Assembly: GCA_019421525.1 (NCBI GenBank) | Contig: JAHZFC010000062.1 | Span: 1-12,100, forward strand | Source: Clostridiales bacterium | GTDB lineage: Bacteria > Bacillota > Clostridia > Oscillospirales > Oscillospiraceae | Length of the DNA: 12,100 nt | Direction: 5' to 3' | Shown: one piece after another, positions 1 through 6,242 of the stretch | Position numbering within the stretch: the stretch's first letter is position 1 | How the letters are laid out: each line of letters begins with the position of its first letter | The notes under the pieces: generated by a model | Databases searched by the model: none | Told to the model about the DNA's origin: nothing | Seen by the model: only the letters and a program-made list of their open reading frames with translations | Translations under genes and position numbers: made by a program

Positions 1-822
1 ATCCTCTTCAGGCACGGTGTATTTCAGGGTAGCGCTGGCGGCGGATAACTCCAGTGTGAGAAGCTGGGTGGTGCCATCAATAGTCTGGTCCAGCTGGTAG
101 GTGTCCACCTCCAGCCGCTCCACCGTCAGGGGAAGGGTCCAGGTGGTCCAGTTGGTATCCTCGTTTTGGTCTGGATTTGTGATGATGGGGCCATCGTCGA
201 ATCTCCATGACAGCCAGCCTTCGGGGTAGAGCTCATCCACATAGAGGTTGAACTCCAACGTGTCAGTCACGCCGGAATAATCCCCTTGCAAAGCGAACTC
301 CAGCAGGGCAGTAGATGTTGTTGTGTCATAGCTGATACACCTGCAGGCAGACGTATAGGACGAGGGCTCTTCCCTTGTCAAGTTGGTGTCTGCGACTGCG
401 ATATGCTCTTCGGCTGTGGCCATCGGGGCCAGCCGGTCCCCCTCCAGGTCTTTAGCTTCTACATACACCTTGAGCACATGGTCGTCCATCATGGCGGACA
501 CCGCCGTGAGCCGGATGCCGTCCCAGGTGTCGCTGCTGGGCTCCACCGGCTGGACGTAGTCGGAAAAGTCCCCCAGGAAGGCGGCCATCTGCTCCCGCAG
601 GGCCGGCGACACCGCCACGGCGGACACCAGCAGGGCGGCGCACACCGCCGCGGCGATCAGCACCGTGCGGACCGGCCGCCCCGCCCGCCGCCGCTTGGGC
701 GCAGAGGGCAGCTGGGCCATTACCCGGTCCCGGACGGCCCCGGCGTCCACATAGTCCCCCTCCCGTGGGGCGAACTCGTCATCAATATAGTGTTCCATGA
801 GCTTGGAGATCTCCACTTTCAT
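1..822 (-). CDS. Membrane-anchored anti-sigma/sensor protein, DUF4179-like (partial, runs off left edge)
   Basis: The reading frame is open from its start to the window edge, so the C-terminus is missing (274 codons visible). It has a short acidic N-terminal cytoplasmic segment (about residues 1-40), a basic cluster KRRR (43-46), one hydrophobic segment (about 53-71, rich in A, V and L) and a long extracytoplasmic part rich in D, T and S with several tryptophans. This single-pass design is typical of DUF4179-type proteins encoded after ECF sigma factors, which are thought to hold the sigma factor at the membrane until a signal arrives. The start is the ATG at 820-822: GGAGGG at 831-836 lies 8 nt from it, but only 2 nt from the other ATG at 826-828. 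The start lies inside the 3' end of the sigma gene (41-nt overlap), so translation is probably coupled. The anti-sigma role is inferred from context. The distal ectodomain is less GC-rich than its surroundings. Confidence 0.8.
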   Translation of the reverse strand, partial: MKVEISKLMEHYIDDEFAPREGDYVDAGAVRDRVMAQLPSAPKRRRAGRPVRTVLIAAAVCAALLVSAVAVSPALREQMAAFLGDFSDYVQPVEPSSDTWDGIRLTAVSAMMDDHVLKVYVEAKDLEGDRLAPMATAEEHIAVADTNLTREEPSSYTSACRCISYDTTTSTALLEFALQGDYSGVTDTLEFNLYVDELYPEGWLSWRFDDGPIITNPDQNEDTNWTTWTLPLTVERLEVDTYQLDQTIDGTTQLLTLELSAASATLKYTVPEED

Positions 823-1354
823 ATCCATAGCCCTCCTTTTCCAGGGTGTTCTTCAATGTCTCCCGGCCCCGGCGCAGCCAGGTCTTGGCGGTGGACAGGT
901 TTACGCCCATGTCCGCCGCCGCGTCGGCCACCGTCTGGCCGTAGTAGTAGTGCCGGACGAACAGCTCCCGCTGGCCGTCCCCCAGGGCGGCCAGGGCCCG
1001 GCGGAGGGCCAGGGCCAGCTCCCGCGCCTCCGCCAGCTGCTGGGGGCCGTCCCCCTCCAGGATGAGCACATCCTCCTCCAGGGGCAGGTGGTCCCGGCGG
1101 GCCCGCAGGCGGTTGATGGCCTTATTTCGGGCGATGGAGCCCAGATAGCCCCGGAGCTGCTCGGTGCGCACCTTGTCCCGGTTGTCCCACAGGGCCAGGA
1201 ACACGTCCGCCGTCACCTCTTCCCAGTCCTCCCGGCAGCCGGGGAGCACCCGGGCCACGATGGCGGAGACATAGGGGGTGTAGGTGCGGATGACCTCCTC
1301 CAGGGCGGCGGTGTCCCCCCGGCGCAGGCGTTTGACCAGAGCGCTGTCCTTCAT
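782..1354 (-). CDS. ECF-type RNA polymerase sigma factor (sigma-70 family)
   Basis: A 190-residue protein of the usual ECF size. A region-2 domain covers about residues 8-87; the segment DWEEVTADVFLALW (43-56) matches the core-binding/-10 recognition helix, followed by GYLGSIARNKAINRLR (69-84). A region-4 domain covers about 115-172, with the helix-turn-helix around VADAAADMGVNLSTAKTWLRRG (about 142-163, interrupted here by no gap) that reads the -35 element. No region 1 or 3 is present, as expected. It would direct RNA polymerase to a small envelope- or stress-response regulon. The start ATG at 1352-1354 has a purine-rich AGAGGAAG a few bases upstream. Its last 13 codons overlap the start of the membrane partner gene, which fits a sigma/anti-sigma pair. 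The family is clear; the target genes and signal cannot be told from this window. Confidence 0.92.
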   Translation of the reverse strand: MKDSALVKRLRRGDTAALEEVIRTYTPYVSAIVARVLPGCREDWEEVTADVFLALWDNRDKVRTEQLRGYLGSIARNKAINRLRARRDHLPLEEDVLILEGDGPQQLAEARELALALRRALAALGDGQRELFVRHYYYGQTVADAAADMGVNLSTAKTWLRRGRETLKNTLEKEGYGYESGDLQAHGTLY

Positions 1355-1404
1355 GGTATCACTTCCTCTCGGGTCTGCGTTGAAACGCGCTTCACCCTTA
1401 GAAA

Positions 1405-1429
1405 CACGGGAACAGGGGAAATGGTTTCA
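1405..1429 (-). promoter_or_regulatory. Candidate ECF-type promoter of the sigma/anti-sigma operon
   Basis: On the minus strand TGAAAC (1429-1424) is followed after 15 nt by CGTG (1408-1405). This resembles the TGAAAC/CGT(A/C) promoters of Bacillus extracytoplasmic sigma factors, where spacing is about 16. Transcription would begin near 1398, giving a leader of about 44 nt. Many ECF operons are autoregulated, so this is the natural candidate self-promoter. No convincing sigma-A promoter was seen here. It is inferred from pattern only. Confidence 0.4.
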
Positions 1430-1443
1430 AAAGCGGGCAAAAA

Positions 1444-1462
1444 GCAAGGGCGGGGCCCTTGC
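1444..1462. repeat. Palindrome, 8-bp stem with 3-nt loop
   Basis: GCAAGGGC (1444-1451) and GCCCTTGC (1455-1462) are perfect inverted arms around GGG. It is the outermost member of the palindrome cluster between pncB and the sigma operon. It lacks a following U-tract on either strand, so it is not a terminator by itself. Confidence 0.6.
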
Positions 1463-1492
1463 GACCGCATGAGGCCGTCCCGCCCTCCGGGG

Positions 1493-1522
1493 GCCTACTT
1501 TCTGTACGCACAGAAAGTAGGC
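1493..1522. repeat. Perfect 13-bp-arm palindrome with 4-nt loop (REP-like candidate)
   Basis: GCCTACTTTCTGT (1493-1505) and ACAGAAAGTAGGC (1510-1522) pair perfectly around ACGC. The arms are less GC-rich than the flanking sequence and have no U-tract directly after them. The unit is directly followed by AAAAGCC and a second palindrome (1528-1547). This is the style of a dispersed extragenic palindromic repeat; whether it is multi-copy cannot be seen in this window, where it occurs once. Confidence 0.6.
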
Positions 1523-1527
1523 AAAAG

Positions 1528-1547
1528 CCAAAGGCGTCCGCCTTTGG
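1528..1547. repeat. Palindrome, 9-bp arms with 2-nt centre
   Basis: CCAAAGGCG (1528-1536) and CGCCTTTGG (1539-1547) are perfect inverted arms around TC. Its right arm overlaps by two bases the left arm of the next palindrome (1546-1580), so the two could not be fully formed together. Confidence 0.55.
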
Positions 1548-1580
1548 GCCCTTTCCTGCCCCGGGGCAGGAAAAGGGCCC
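1546..1580. repeat. Near-perfect 17-bp-arm palindrome with no spacer
   Basis: GGGCCCTTTCCTGCCCC (1546-1562) is followed at once by its inverted copy (1563-1580) carrying one extra A. Its right half (AAAAGGGCCC, 1571-1580) is also the left arm of the pncB terminator, so the two structures are mutually exclusive. Confidence 0.6.
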
Positions 1581-1602
1581 GCGCCAGCGCGCGGGCCCTT
1601 TT
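1571..1602 (-). terminator. Rho-independent terminator of pncB (symmetric, possibly bidirectional)
   Basis: Arms 1571-1584 and 1589-1602 are perfectly complementary (14 bp including the A/T ends) around the 4-nt loop CAGC. On the minus strand the GC-rich stem GGGCCCGCGC is followed by TTTT, and the structure begins only 4 nt after the pncB stop codon. AAAA on one side and TTTT on the other would also let it work on the plus strand, though no plus-strand gene precedes it. Confidence 0.8.
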
Positions 1603-1606
1603 GATA

Positions 1607-3034
1607 TCAGTGTTCGTTGAGCAGCTCTGCCCGCACGTCCCACAGCTTCTGGGACAGGTCCACGTAGTAGTTATGGGGGTTCTCGAACCGCTTGACCTCG
1701 TCCCACAGGCTGTCCACCTGCTGGGCGCAGTAGGCGCGCACCGCCTCGATGTCCGGAGACTGGTACACCAGCTGTCCCCCCTGGAAGATGGGCACCAGCA
1801 GAGGCACGGCGGTGAAGTCGGTCACCGTCTTGCGCTTCCAGGTGGCCTCCGGGTCGAACAGCTCCAGGGGCTTACTAAAGTCGGGCTGCTCGTCGTGGAC
1901 GCAGATATAGTCGGCCATGGCCTTGCCGGTGGCGTTCTCGAACAGGCGGTAGACCCTCTTGAAGTGGGGCAGGGTGACCTTGGAGGGGTTCTCGCTGATC
2001 TTGATCTTGGGGATGACGGTCCCGTCGTCTCCCTCGATGGCGGCCAGCTTGTAGACGCCGCCGAACACCGGCTCGCTCTTGGAGGTGATCAGCCGCTCGC
2101 CCACGCCGAAGCCGTCGATTTGGGCCCCCTGGGTGAGCAGGTCCCGGATGATGTATTCATCCAGAGAGTTGGAGGCGATGATCTTGATGTCCGTCAGTCC
2201 CGCCTCGTCCAGCATCCGCCGGGCCTTCCGGGACAGGTAGGCCAGGTCGCCGGAGTCGATGCGGATGCCGCCCCTGGTGATGCCCAGCTCTTTGAATACC
2301 CGGATGGCGTTGGGCACGCCGGACTTGAGCACATTGTAGGTGTCCACCAGCAGGGTGGCCGAGTCAGGGTAGACCTGGCAGTAGGTCTTGAAGGCGGTGT
2401 ACTCGTCGGGGAACATCTGCACCCAGGAGTGGGCCATGGTGCCGGTGGCGGGGGTGTGGAACATCTGGTCGGCCATGGCGCAGGCAGTGCCGGCGCACCC
2501 GGCGATATAGCTGGCCCGGGCGCCCAGCAGGGCGCCGTCCGCCCCCTGGGCCCGGCGGGAGCCAAACTCGGACACCGCCCGCCCCTCGGCGGCCCGGACG
2601 ATGCGGTTGGACTTGGTGGCGATGAGGGACTGGTGGTTCAGGGCCAGCAGGAGGTAGGTCTCGATGAACTGGGCCTGGATGGCGGGGGCCCGGACGGTGA
2701 GGATGGGCTCCCGGGGGAAGATGGGCGTGCCCTCGGGTACGGCCCAGATGTCGCCGGTGAACTTGAAGTCCAGCAGGAACTGCAAGAACTCCTCGCTGAA
2801 CAGCCCCTTGGTGCGCAGGTAGTCCACGTCCTCGGGGTCGAAGTGCAGGTCCTGGATGTAGTGGATGACCTGCTCCAGCCCGGCGGCGATGGCGAAGCCG
2901 CCCCCGTCGGGCACGTTGCGGAAGAACACGTCGAAATAGCAGATGCGGTCCTTCAGCCCGGTCTGGAAATAGCCGTTGCCCATGGTCAGCTCATAGAAGT
3001 CGAAGAGCATGGTGTAGTTGACGTCGTGCTTCAT
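1607..3034 (-). CDS. pncB: Nicotinate phosphoribosyltransferase
   Basis: This enzyme joins nicotinate to PRPP, with ATP hydrolysis, to give nicotinate mononucleotide, the entry step of the Preiss-Handler NAD salvage route in the cytoplasm. The 475-residue length is normal for the bacterial/Firmicutes form. Landmarks include NYTMLFDFYELTMGNGY near the N-terminus (6-22), the FGSRRAQG substrate loop (157-164), GTMAHSW (198-204) whose His202 is probably the phosphorylated catalytic histidine, LVDTYN (229-234), GIRIDSGDL (256-264) and GFGVGERL (308-315) of the type II PRTase barrel. The ATG at 3032-3034 is preceded by GAGGGGG (3042-3048) at 7 nt. It stands alone, with its own promoter and a terminator directly after the stop. 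Cysteines lie in GCAGTACAMA (179-188). No NAD-responsive repressor site was recognised. Confidence 0.95.
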   Translation of the reverse strand: MKHDVNYTMLFDFYELTMGNGYFQTGLKDRICYFDVFFRNVPDGGGFAIAAGLEQVIHYIQDLHFDPEDVDYLRTKGLFSEEFLQFLLDFKFTGDIWAVPEGTPIFPREPILTVRAPAIQAQFIETYLLLALNHQSLIATKSNRIVRAAEGRAVSEFGSRRAQGADGALLGARASYIAGCAGTACAMADQMFHTPATGTMAHSWVQMFPDEYTAFKTYCQVYPDSATLLVDTYNVLKSGVPNAIRVFKELGITRGGIRIDSGDLAYLSRKARRMLDEAGLTDIKIIASNSLDEYIIRDLLTQGAQIDGFGVGERLITSKSEPVFGGVYKLAAIEGDDGTVIPKIKISENPSKVTLPHFKRVYRLFENATGKAMADYICVHDEQPDFSKPLELFDPEATWKRKTVTDFTAVPLLVPIFQGGQLVYQSPDIEAVRAYCAQQVDSLWDEVKRFENPHNYYVDLSQKLWDVRAELLNEH

Positions 3035-3063
3035 CGGGAAGCCCCCTCATGTGTATTTCTGCT

Positions 3064-3092
3064 ATTATATGCTGTCTTGACACCAAAAGCAA
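3064..3092 (-). promoter_or_regulatory. Sigma-A promoter of pncB
   Basis: On the minus strand TTGCTT (3092-3087), a 17-nt spacer and a perfect TATAAT (3069-3064). Transcription would start near 3057, giving a leader of about 23 nt with GAGGGGG at 3042-3048 in front of the ATG. The -10 and spacing are ideal; the -35 is only moderate. Confidence 0.72.
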
Positions 3093-3166
3093 GTTTTCTT
3101 TTCAAAACCGCCGTTGACAGAGGGACGAAGGCGCACCGATGTTGCCCTGTTTGCCGAGAATTTTGC

Positions 3167-3195
3167 TTGCAGGCCGTTCAGTTCTATTATAGAAT
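3167..3195 (+). promoter_or_regulatory. Candidate sigma-A promoter of the 215-residue unknown gene
   Basis: TTGCAG (3167-3172), 17 nt, TAGAAT (3190-3195); an overlapping reading is TTGCTT (3163-3168), 16 nt, TATTAT (3185-3190). Both -35 boxes are weak. A small palindrome, TTCTA-TTA-TAGAA (3182-3194), covers the -10 area. It lies back-to-back with the pncB promoter. Confidence 0.45.
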
Positions 3196-3227
3196 AGGCC
3201 CGAAATTTGTCTGAGGAGTTGAGCCGT

Positions 3228-3875
3228 ATGAAAACGATCGAGACCGGCGGCATCCTCTCTCTGGAGCCGCTGGGAGGGGGGAGCCAGTGGTACTGGGGGA
3301 GCGACTATGCCCAGGGCGACTTATACGAGGCTGAAGAGCTCTACCGGGACGGCCACCGTGTCAACTGCAACCGACTGGTGTTCGTCCACTGCCCGGACGG
3401 CCGCGTGGTGGAGCCTGTCAAGGGGAGGGCGGGGCAGTATTTTGGCCGCCCGGCCTTCTTTGACGGGAAGATCCAGATCCTGCTGGCCGACTTTCCCGGA
3501 GACCGTATCGGCATCTTCCAATACGATGACGAGGGAAACACCGTGTCCCTGACGGCCTGGCTGCCCCGGGCGGAGGTGGAGGACTGCTATAATTTACTGC
3601 TCCACCAGTCTCCCCTGATGCTCACCCGGCAGGCCCATGACGGTATGTTCCAGATCCTGTGGCCGGAGAGGGTGGACTTGGCCATCGGGGAGCGGGAGAG
3701 CTTCGTCTGCCGGAAGGACGATAAGCTGTACTTCTCCCAATGGGATGAGGGGCCGGAGGGACAGGACTACCGGGAGGAGGTCCTGGTCCGCAGATATCCC
3801 ACCGGAGAGGTGCTGGAGGTCATCCCCGGGGCCTGGCAGGAGATGCCGGACGGCCAGATCTGGCTGCTGCGATAG
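3228..3875 (+). CDS. Uncharacterised 215-residue soluble protein
   Basis: I do not recognise this family. The ATG at 3228-3230 is chosen because GAGGAG (3213-3218) lies 9 nt before it; a TTG at 3207 would put that ribosome site inside the coding region. The protein has no signal peptide or membrane segment and is probably cytoplasmic. It is rich in aromatic residues, especially W and Y (WYWG 21-24, W111, W145, W172, W203, W212), and in short strand-turn-strand blocks such as CPDGRVVEPV, FFDGKIQIL, DGMFQILWPE and PTGEVLEVIPG, ending MPDGQIWLLR. This suggests an all-beta fold with repeating hairpins, possibly propeller- or barrel-like; that is inference. Four cysteines (47, 55, 120, 161) have no obvious metal motif. 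It is transcribed alone, divergent from pncB, and ends in a strong terminator. Codon use matches its neighbours, so there is no sign of recent transfer. Confidence 0.8.
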   Translation: MKTIETGGILSLEPLGGGSQWYWGSDYAQGDLYEAEELYRDGHRVNCNRLVFVHCPDGRVVEPVKGRAGQYFGRPAFFDGKIQILLADFPGDRIGIFQYDDEGNTVSLTAWLPRAEVEDCYNLLLHQSPLMLTRQAHDGMFQILWPERVDLAIGERESFVCRKDDKLYFSQWDEGPEGQDYREEVLVRRYPTGEVLEVIPGAWQEMPDGQIWLLR

Positions 3876-3939
3876 CCGCAGGCCGGACAAAAAGGGCAGC
3901 TGCCAGACAGGCAGCTGCCCTTTTTGTCCGGCCTGCGGC
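3875..3939. terminator. Bidirectional terminator with a perfect 30-bp stem
   Basis: Arms 3875-3904 and 3910-3939 are perfectly complementary around the 5-nt loop AGACA. The inner stem GGGCAGCTGCC is followed by TTTTT on the plus strand and, by symmetry, on the minus strand. It lies between two convergent genes and can end both. The left arm begins at the last base of the unknown gene's TAG stop. Unusually, the pairing continues for 14 bp outside the A/T tract (GCCGCAGGCCGGAC). Confidence 0.88.
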
Positions 3940-3982
3940 CGGGGCGCGATAGGATGCCGGTGGGGAGAAATGCTGCGGGCCG

Positions 3983-4861
3983 TCACAGCCCGGTGAGGTC
4001 GAAGGCGGGCACGAAGCCCTCTCCCGCCGCCTCCAGATCCTGGACGTAGCCGGGCAGGCCCAGGGCGGCCATGTAGTCCCGGGCGGCGCGGACCTCGCTG
4101 GGGCGCAGAGGGCGCTGGAGCTCCGGACAGGCGGACAGGTCCCCCATGGGGGTGTACTGGGCCATGAGGGAGAACAGCACCGAGCCGACGGGGAACTGCT
4201 CCGCCACCCAGTCCATCACCCGCTTGGCCTCGTTCAGCCCTCCGGGGAGCAGCAGGTGCCGGATGAGCACCCCGCTCTTGAGGGCGTCCCCCTCGAACCG
4301 GACCGGGCCCCGCTGGCGGTACATCTCCAAAATGGCGGCCTGGGCCGCCTCCGGGTAGCCGGGGGCGGCGGAATAGCGCTCCGCGCGCTCCGGGGAGAGG
4401 TACTTCAGGTCGGGCAGGTAGACGTCCACCTTGCCCTCCAGGGCGCGCAGGGCGGGCAGGGCGTCGTACCCGCCGCTGTTCCACACCACGGGGAGCCCGC
4501 CGGGGACGGGCCGGGACAGCACCCGGGAGAGGATGTGGGCAAAGTGGGTGGGGGTGACCAGGTCCAGGCAGGCCGCCCCCTGGGCGGCCAGGTCCTGGAA
4601 CAGCTCATACAGCCGGTCCTCCGAGATGGGCCGGCCGAAGTTTTCATGGCTGATCTGGCCGTTCTGGCAGAACACGCACCCCAGACTGCACCCGGAGAAA
4701 AATATGGTGCCCGCCCCGTGCCGGCCGGTGAGGCAGGGCTCCTCCCACAGGTGGAGGGCGGAGCGGGCCACCACCAGCCGGTCGGGCATCCGGCAGAAGC
4801 CCTCCCCGTGGAGGCCGTCCCGCAGGGCGCCGCACCGGCGGGGGCAGAGGTCACAGAGCAT
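3983..4861 (-). CDS. Radical SAM protein, PflX/COG1313 type (pyruvate formate-lyase activase-like)
   Basis: The 292-residue protein carries the radical SAM cluster motif CxxxCxxC at Cys58, Cys62 and Cys65 (GCSLGCVFCQNGQIS), which binds a 4Fe-4S cluster and S-adenosylmethionine to make a 5'-deoxyadenosyl radical. It also has the N-terminal cysteine set typical of this subfamily: Cys3, Cys6 and Cys10 (CDLCPRRCG) and Cys23, plus LWEEPCLTG (39-47). The barrel follows with PTHF, VVWNSGGY and VYLPDLKY. The family resembles glycyl-radical enzyme activases, but its substrate is not established, and no glycyl-radical enzyme gene is in the window. The ATG at 4859-4861 has AAGGGA just upstream; an upstream in-frame start at 4954 would overlap the preceding gene by 50 nt and adds an unrelated Pro/Arg-rich leader. 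It lies 43 nt after the AI-2E family gene, so the two are probably co-transcribed, ending at the shared hairpin (3875-3939). Confidence 0.88.
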   Translation of the reverse strand: MLCDLCPRRCGALRDGLHGEGFCRMPDRLVVARSALHLWEEPCLTGRHGAGTIFFSGCSLGCVFCQNGQISHENFGRPISEDRLYELFQDLAAQGAACLDLVTPTHFAHILSRVLSRPVPGGLPVVWNSGGYDALPALRALEGKVDVYLPDLKYLSPERAERYSAAPGYPEAAQAAILEMYRQRGPVRFEGDALKSGVLIRHLLLPGGLNEAKRVMDWVAEQFPVGSVLFSLMAQYTPMGDLSACPELQRPLRPSEVRAARDYMAALGLPGYVQDLEAAGEGFVPAFDLTGL

Positions 4862-4904
4862 AAGATCCCTTCTTTCTGGGGGCAGTGGACTGGGCCGGGG
4901 GGCT

Positions 4905-6074
4905 TTAGGGGCGCGGGTCGCCCTCCTGTCCGGCGCCGTCGTCGTCCGGAGCATCCTCCACGGGGACGCCCCGCCGGGCCAGGTCCCCCTTGAGCAGGGT
5001 GTAGAGCACCGCTGTCACCGGCACGCTCACCACCAGGCCCACAAAGCCCATCAGGCTGCTGCCCACGGTGACCGCCGCCAGCACCCAGATGCCGGGCAGG
5101 CCCAGGCTGGTGCCCACCACCCGGGGGTAGATGATGTTGCCCTCCAGCTGCTGGAGGACCACCAGGAAGATGAGGAACCACACCGCCTGCATGGGTTCGA
5201 TCATCACCAGCAGCAGCACCGCCACCGCCGCGCCGATGTAGGCGCCGGCCACCGGGATCAGGGCGGACACGCCGATGATCACCGAGATGAGGGGGGCGTA
5301 GTCGAACCGGAACAGGCACATGCCCAAAAAGCACAGCACGCCCAGGATGCACGCCTCGGTGAGCTGGCCGGAGACATAGCGGGTGAAGGTGTCTGCCGTC
5401 AGCCGGGTCACGGACAGCAGGGGGCTGGCCACCCGCCCGGGCAGATAGGTGACCACCAGGCGGCGGCACTGGGCGGTGAGCCGGGGACCGCCCACCAGCA
5501 TATAGATGGAGAACACCAGGGCCAGCACTCCGGTGACCACGGCGGACACCACCACCCCGGTCATGGAGATCAGGTGGGGAACGGTGGTGGTCAGGGCATC
5601 CAGCACGCCGGAGAGGACCCTGTTCAGCGTGTCGTTGATGATGGCGGACAGGTCCAGGCCGGCCAGGGCCTCCAGATCCAGCTTCTGCACCACCCAGTCG
5701 TACAGGTCCTGGAGGTTGGCGGCGTAGGTGCTCATGTTGCTCATAAAGGTCCGCAGGCTGTTGATGAGCTCGGGCACCACCAGGGAGATGAGCACCGACA
5801 GCAGCGCCAGTACGATCACATAGGCGGTGACCACCGCCAGAGGGCGGGCCGCCCGCCGGGCCCGGCCGGGCAGCCGGCCTTCATACAGACGGGCAAAGAA
5901 ATTGCACGGCCGGTTGAGCACGAAGGCCACGGCAAAGCCGATGAACAGGGGCTGGAAGGCGGAGAGGACCGCACCCAGCCAGCCGGCCACCGTATCGATC
6001 TTGACGATGAACACCACCAGCGCCACCGCGTAGGTGATGAGAAGGATGAGATGCTTGAACAGCTTTTTATCCAT
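4905..6074 (-). CDS. AI-2E/PerM-family membrane transporter
   Basis: A 389-residue polytopic inner-membrane protein of the AI-2E transporter family (PF01594; relatives YtvI, PerM, TqsA). Hydrophobic segments fall near residues 8-26, 33-53, 78-101, 168-194, 240-256, 260-294, 297-310 and 328-360. A soluble loop (about 102-165) follows the third segment, as in the family. Family signatures visible are GQLTEACILG (236-245), ALIPVAGAYIGA (271-282) and QQLEGNIIYPRVVGTSLGLP (308-327). The C-terminus is a short acidic tail. Members have been linked to autoinducer-2 export or to sodium/proton exchange, so the substrate here is open. The ATG at 6072-6074 is supported by GGGGAG (6083-6088) at 8 nt and by the promoter at 6106-6134; a longer start at 6134 would begin inside the -35 box. 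It is the first gene of a probable operon with the radical SAM gene. Confidence 0.92.
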   Translation of the reverse strand: MDKKLFKHLILLITYAVALVVFIVKIDTVAGWLGAVLSAFQPLFIGFAVAFVLNRPCNFFARLYEGRLPGRARRAARPLAVVTAYVIVLALLSVLISLVVPELINSLRTFMSNMSTYAANLQDLYDWVVQKLDLEALAGLDLSAIINDTLNRVLSGVLDALTTTVPHLISMTGVVVSAVVTGVLALVFSIYMLVGGPRLTAQCRRLVVTYLPGRVASPLLSVTRLTADTFTRYVSGQLTEACILGVLCFLGMCLFRFDYAPLISVIIGVSALIPVAGAYIGAAVAVLLLVMIEPMQAVWFLIFLVVLQQLEGNIIYPRVVGTSLGLPGIWVLAAVTVGSSLMGFVGLVVSVPVTAVLYTLLKGDLARRGVPVEDAPDDDGAGQEGDPRP

Positions 6075-6105
6075 GGACCACACTCCCCGGTCATGTCTTG
6101 TCTCC

Positions 6106-6134
6106 AGTCTATCACCCCCCAGTGCATAGGTCAA
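6106..6134 (-). promoter_or_regulatory. Sigma-A promoter of the AI-2E family gene/radical SAM operon
   Basis: On the minus strand TTGACC (6134-6129), 17 nt, TAGACT (6111-6106). The predicted transcript begins near 6099, about 25 nt before the ATG at 6074. Confidence 0.65.
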
Positions 6135-6182
6135 ATTAAAGATCCCTTAAAATTTCGACAAATGGCGGCATGAGATAAACCC

Positions 6183-6211
6183 TTGAGATCCGATCGAATA
6201 TGTGGTATTTT
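6183..6211 (+). promoter_or_regulatory. Candidate sigma-A promoter of the Rrf2-family regulator
   Basis: TTGAGA (6183-6188), 17 nt, TATTTT (6206-6211). Transcription would start near 6218. This supports the GTG start at 6243 and argues against starts at 6183 or 6213, which would lie within or before the promoter. The region between this promoter and the divergent one (6135-6182) holds no symmetric operator that I could recognise. Confidence 0.55.
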
Positions 6212-6242
6212 AATGGCAGAGAAAAAAACCGAGGTGATGGCT

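Noticed and set aside
1381..1394. Imperfect palindrome TGAAACGCGCTTCA in the sigma leader
   Set aside because: Short, with mismatched positions and no matching copy nearby; not enough to call an operator.
3114..3143. TTGACA at 3114-3119 as the promoter of the unknown gene
   Set aside because: At 17-18 nt spacing the only -10 is CGATGT/GATGTT, which is poor; the boxes at 3163-3195 are closer to the gene and fit better.
797..3214. Very long plus-strand open frame (805 codons) across the sigma factor, the palindrome cluster and pncB
   Set aside because: It is antisense to well-supported genes, has low-complexity G/V/L/D/H/Q composition typical of the reverse of GC-rich coding DNA, has no ribosome site and spans a terminator.
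4431..6173. 580-codon plus-strand frame opposite the radical SAM and AI-2E family genes
   Set aside because: It is extremely rich in H, Q, G and D with no domain, and is the mirror of the clear transporter coding frame.
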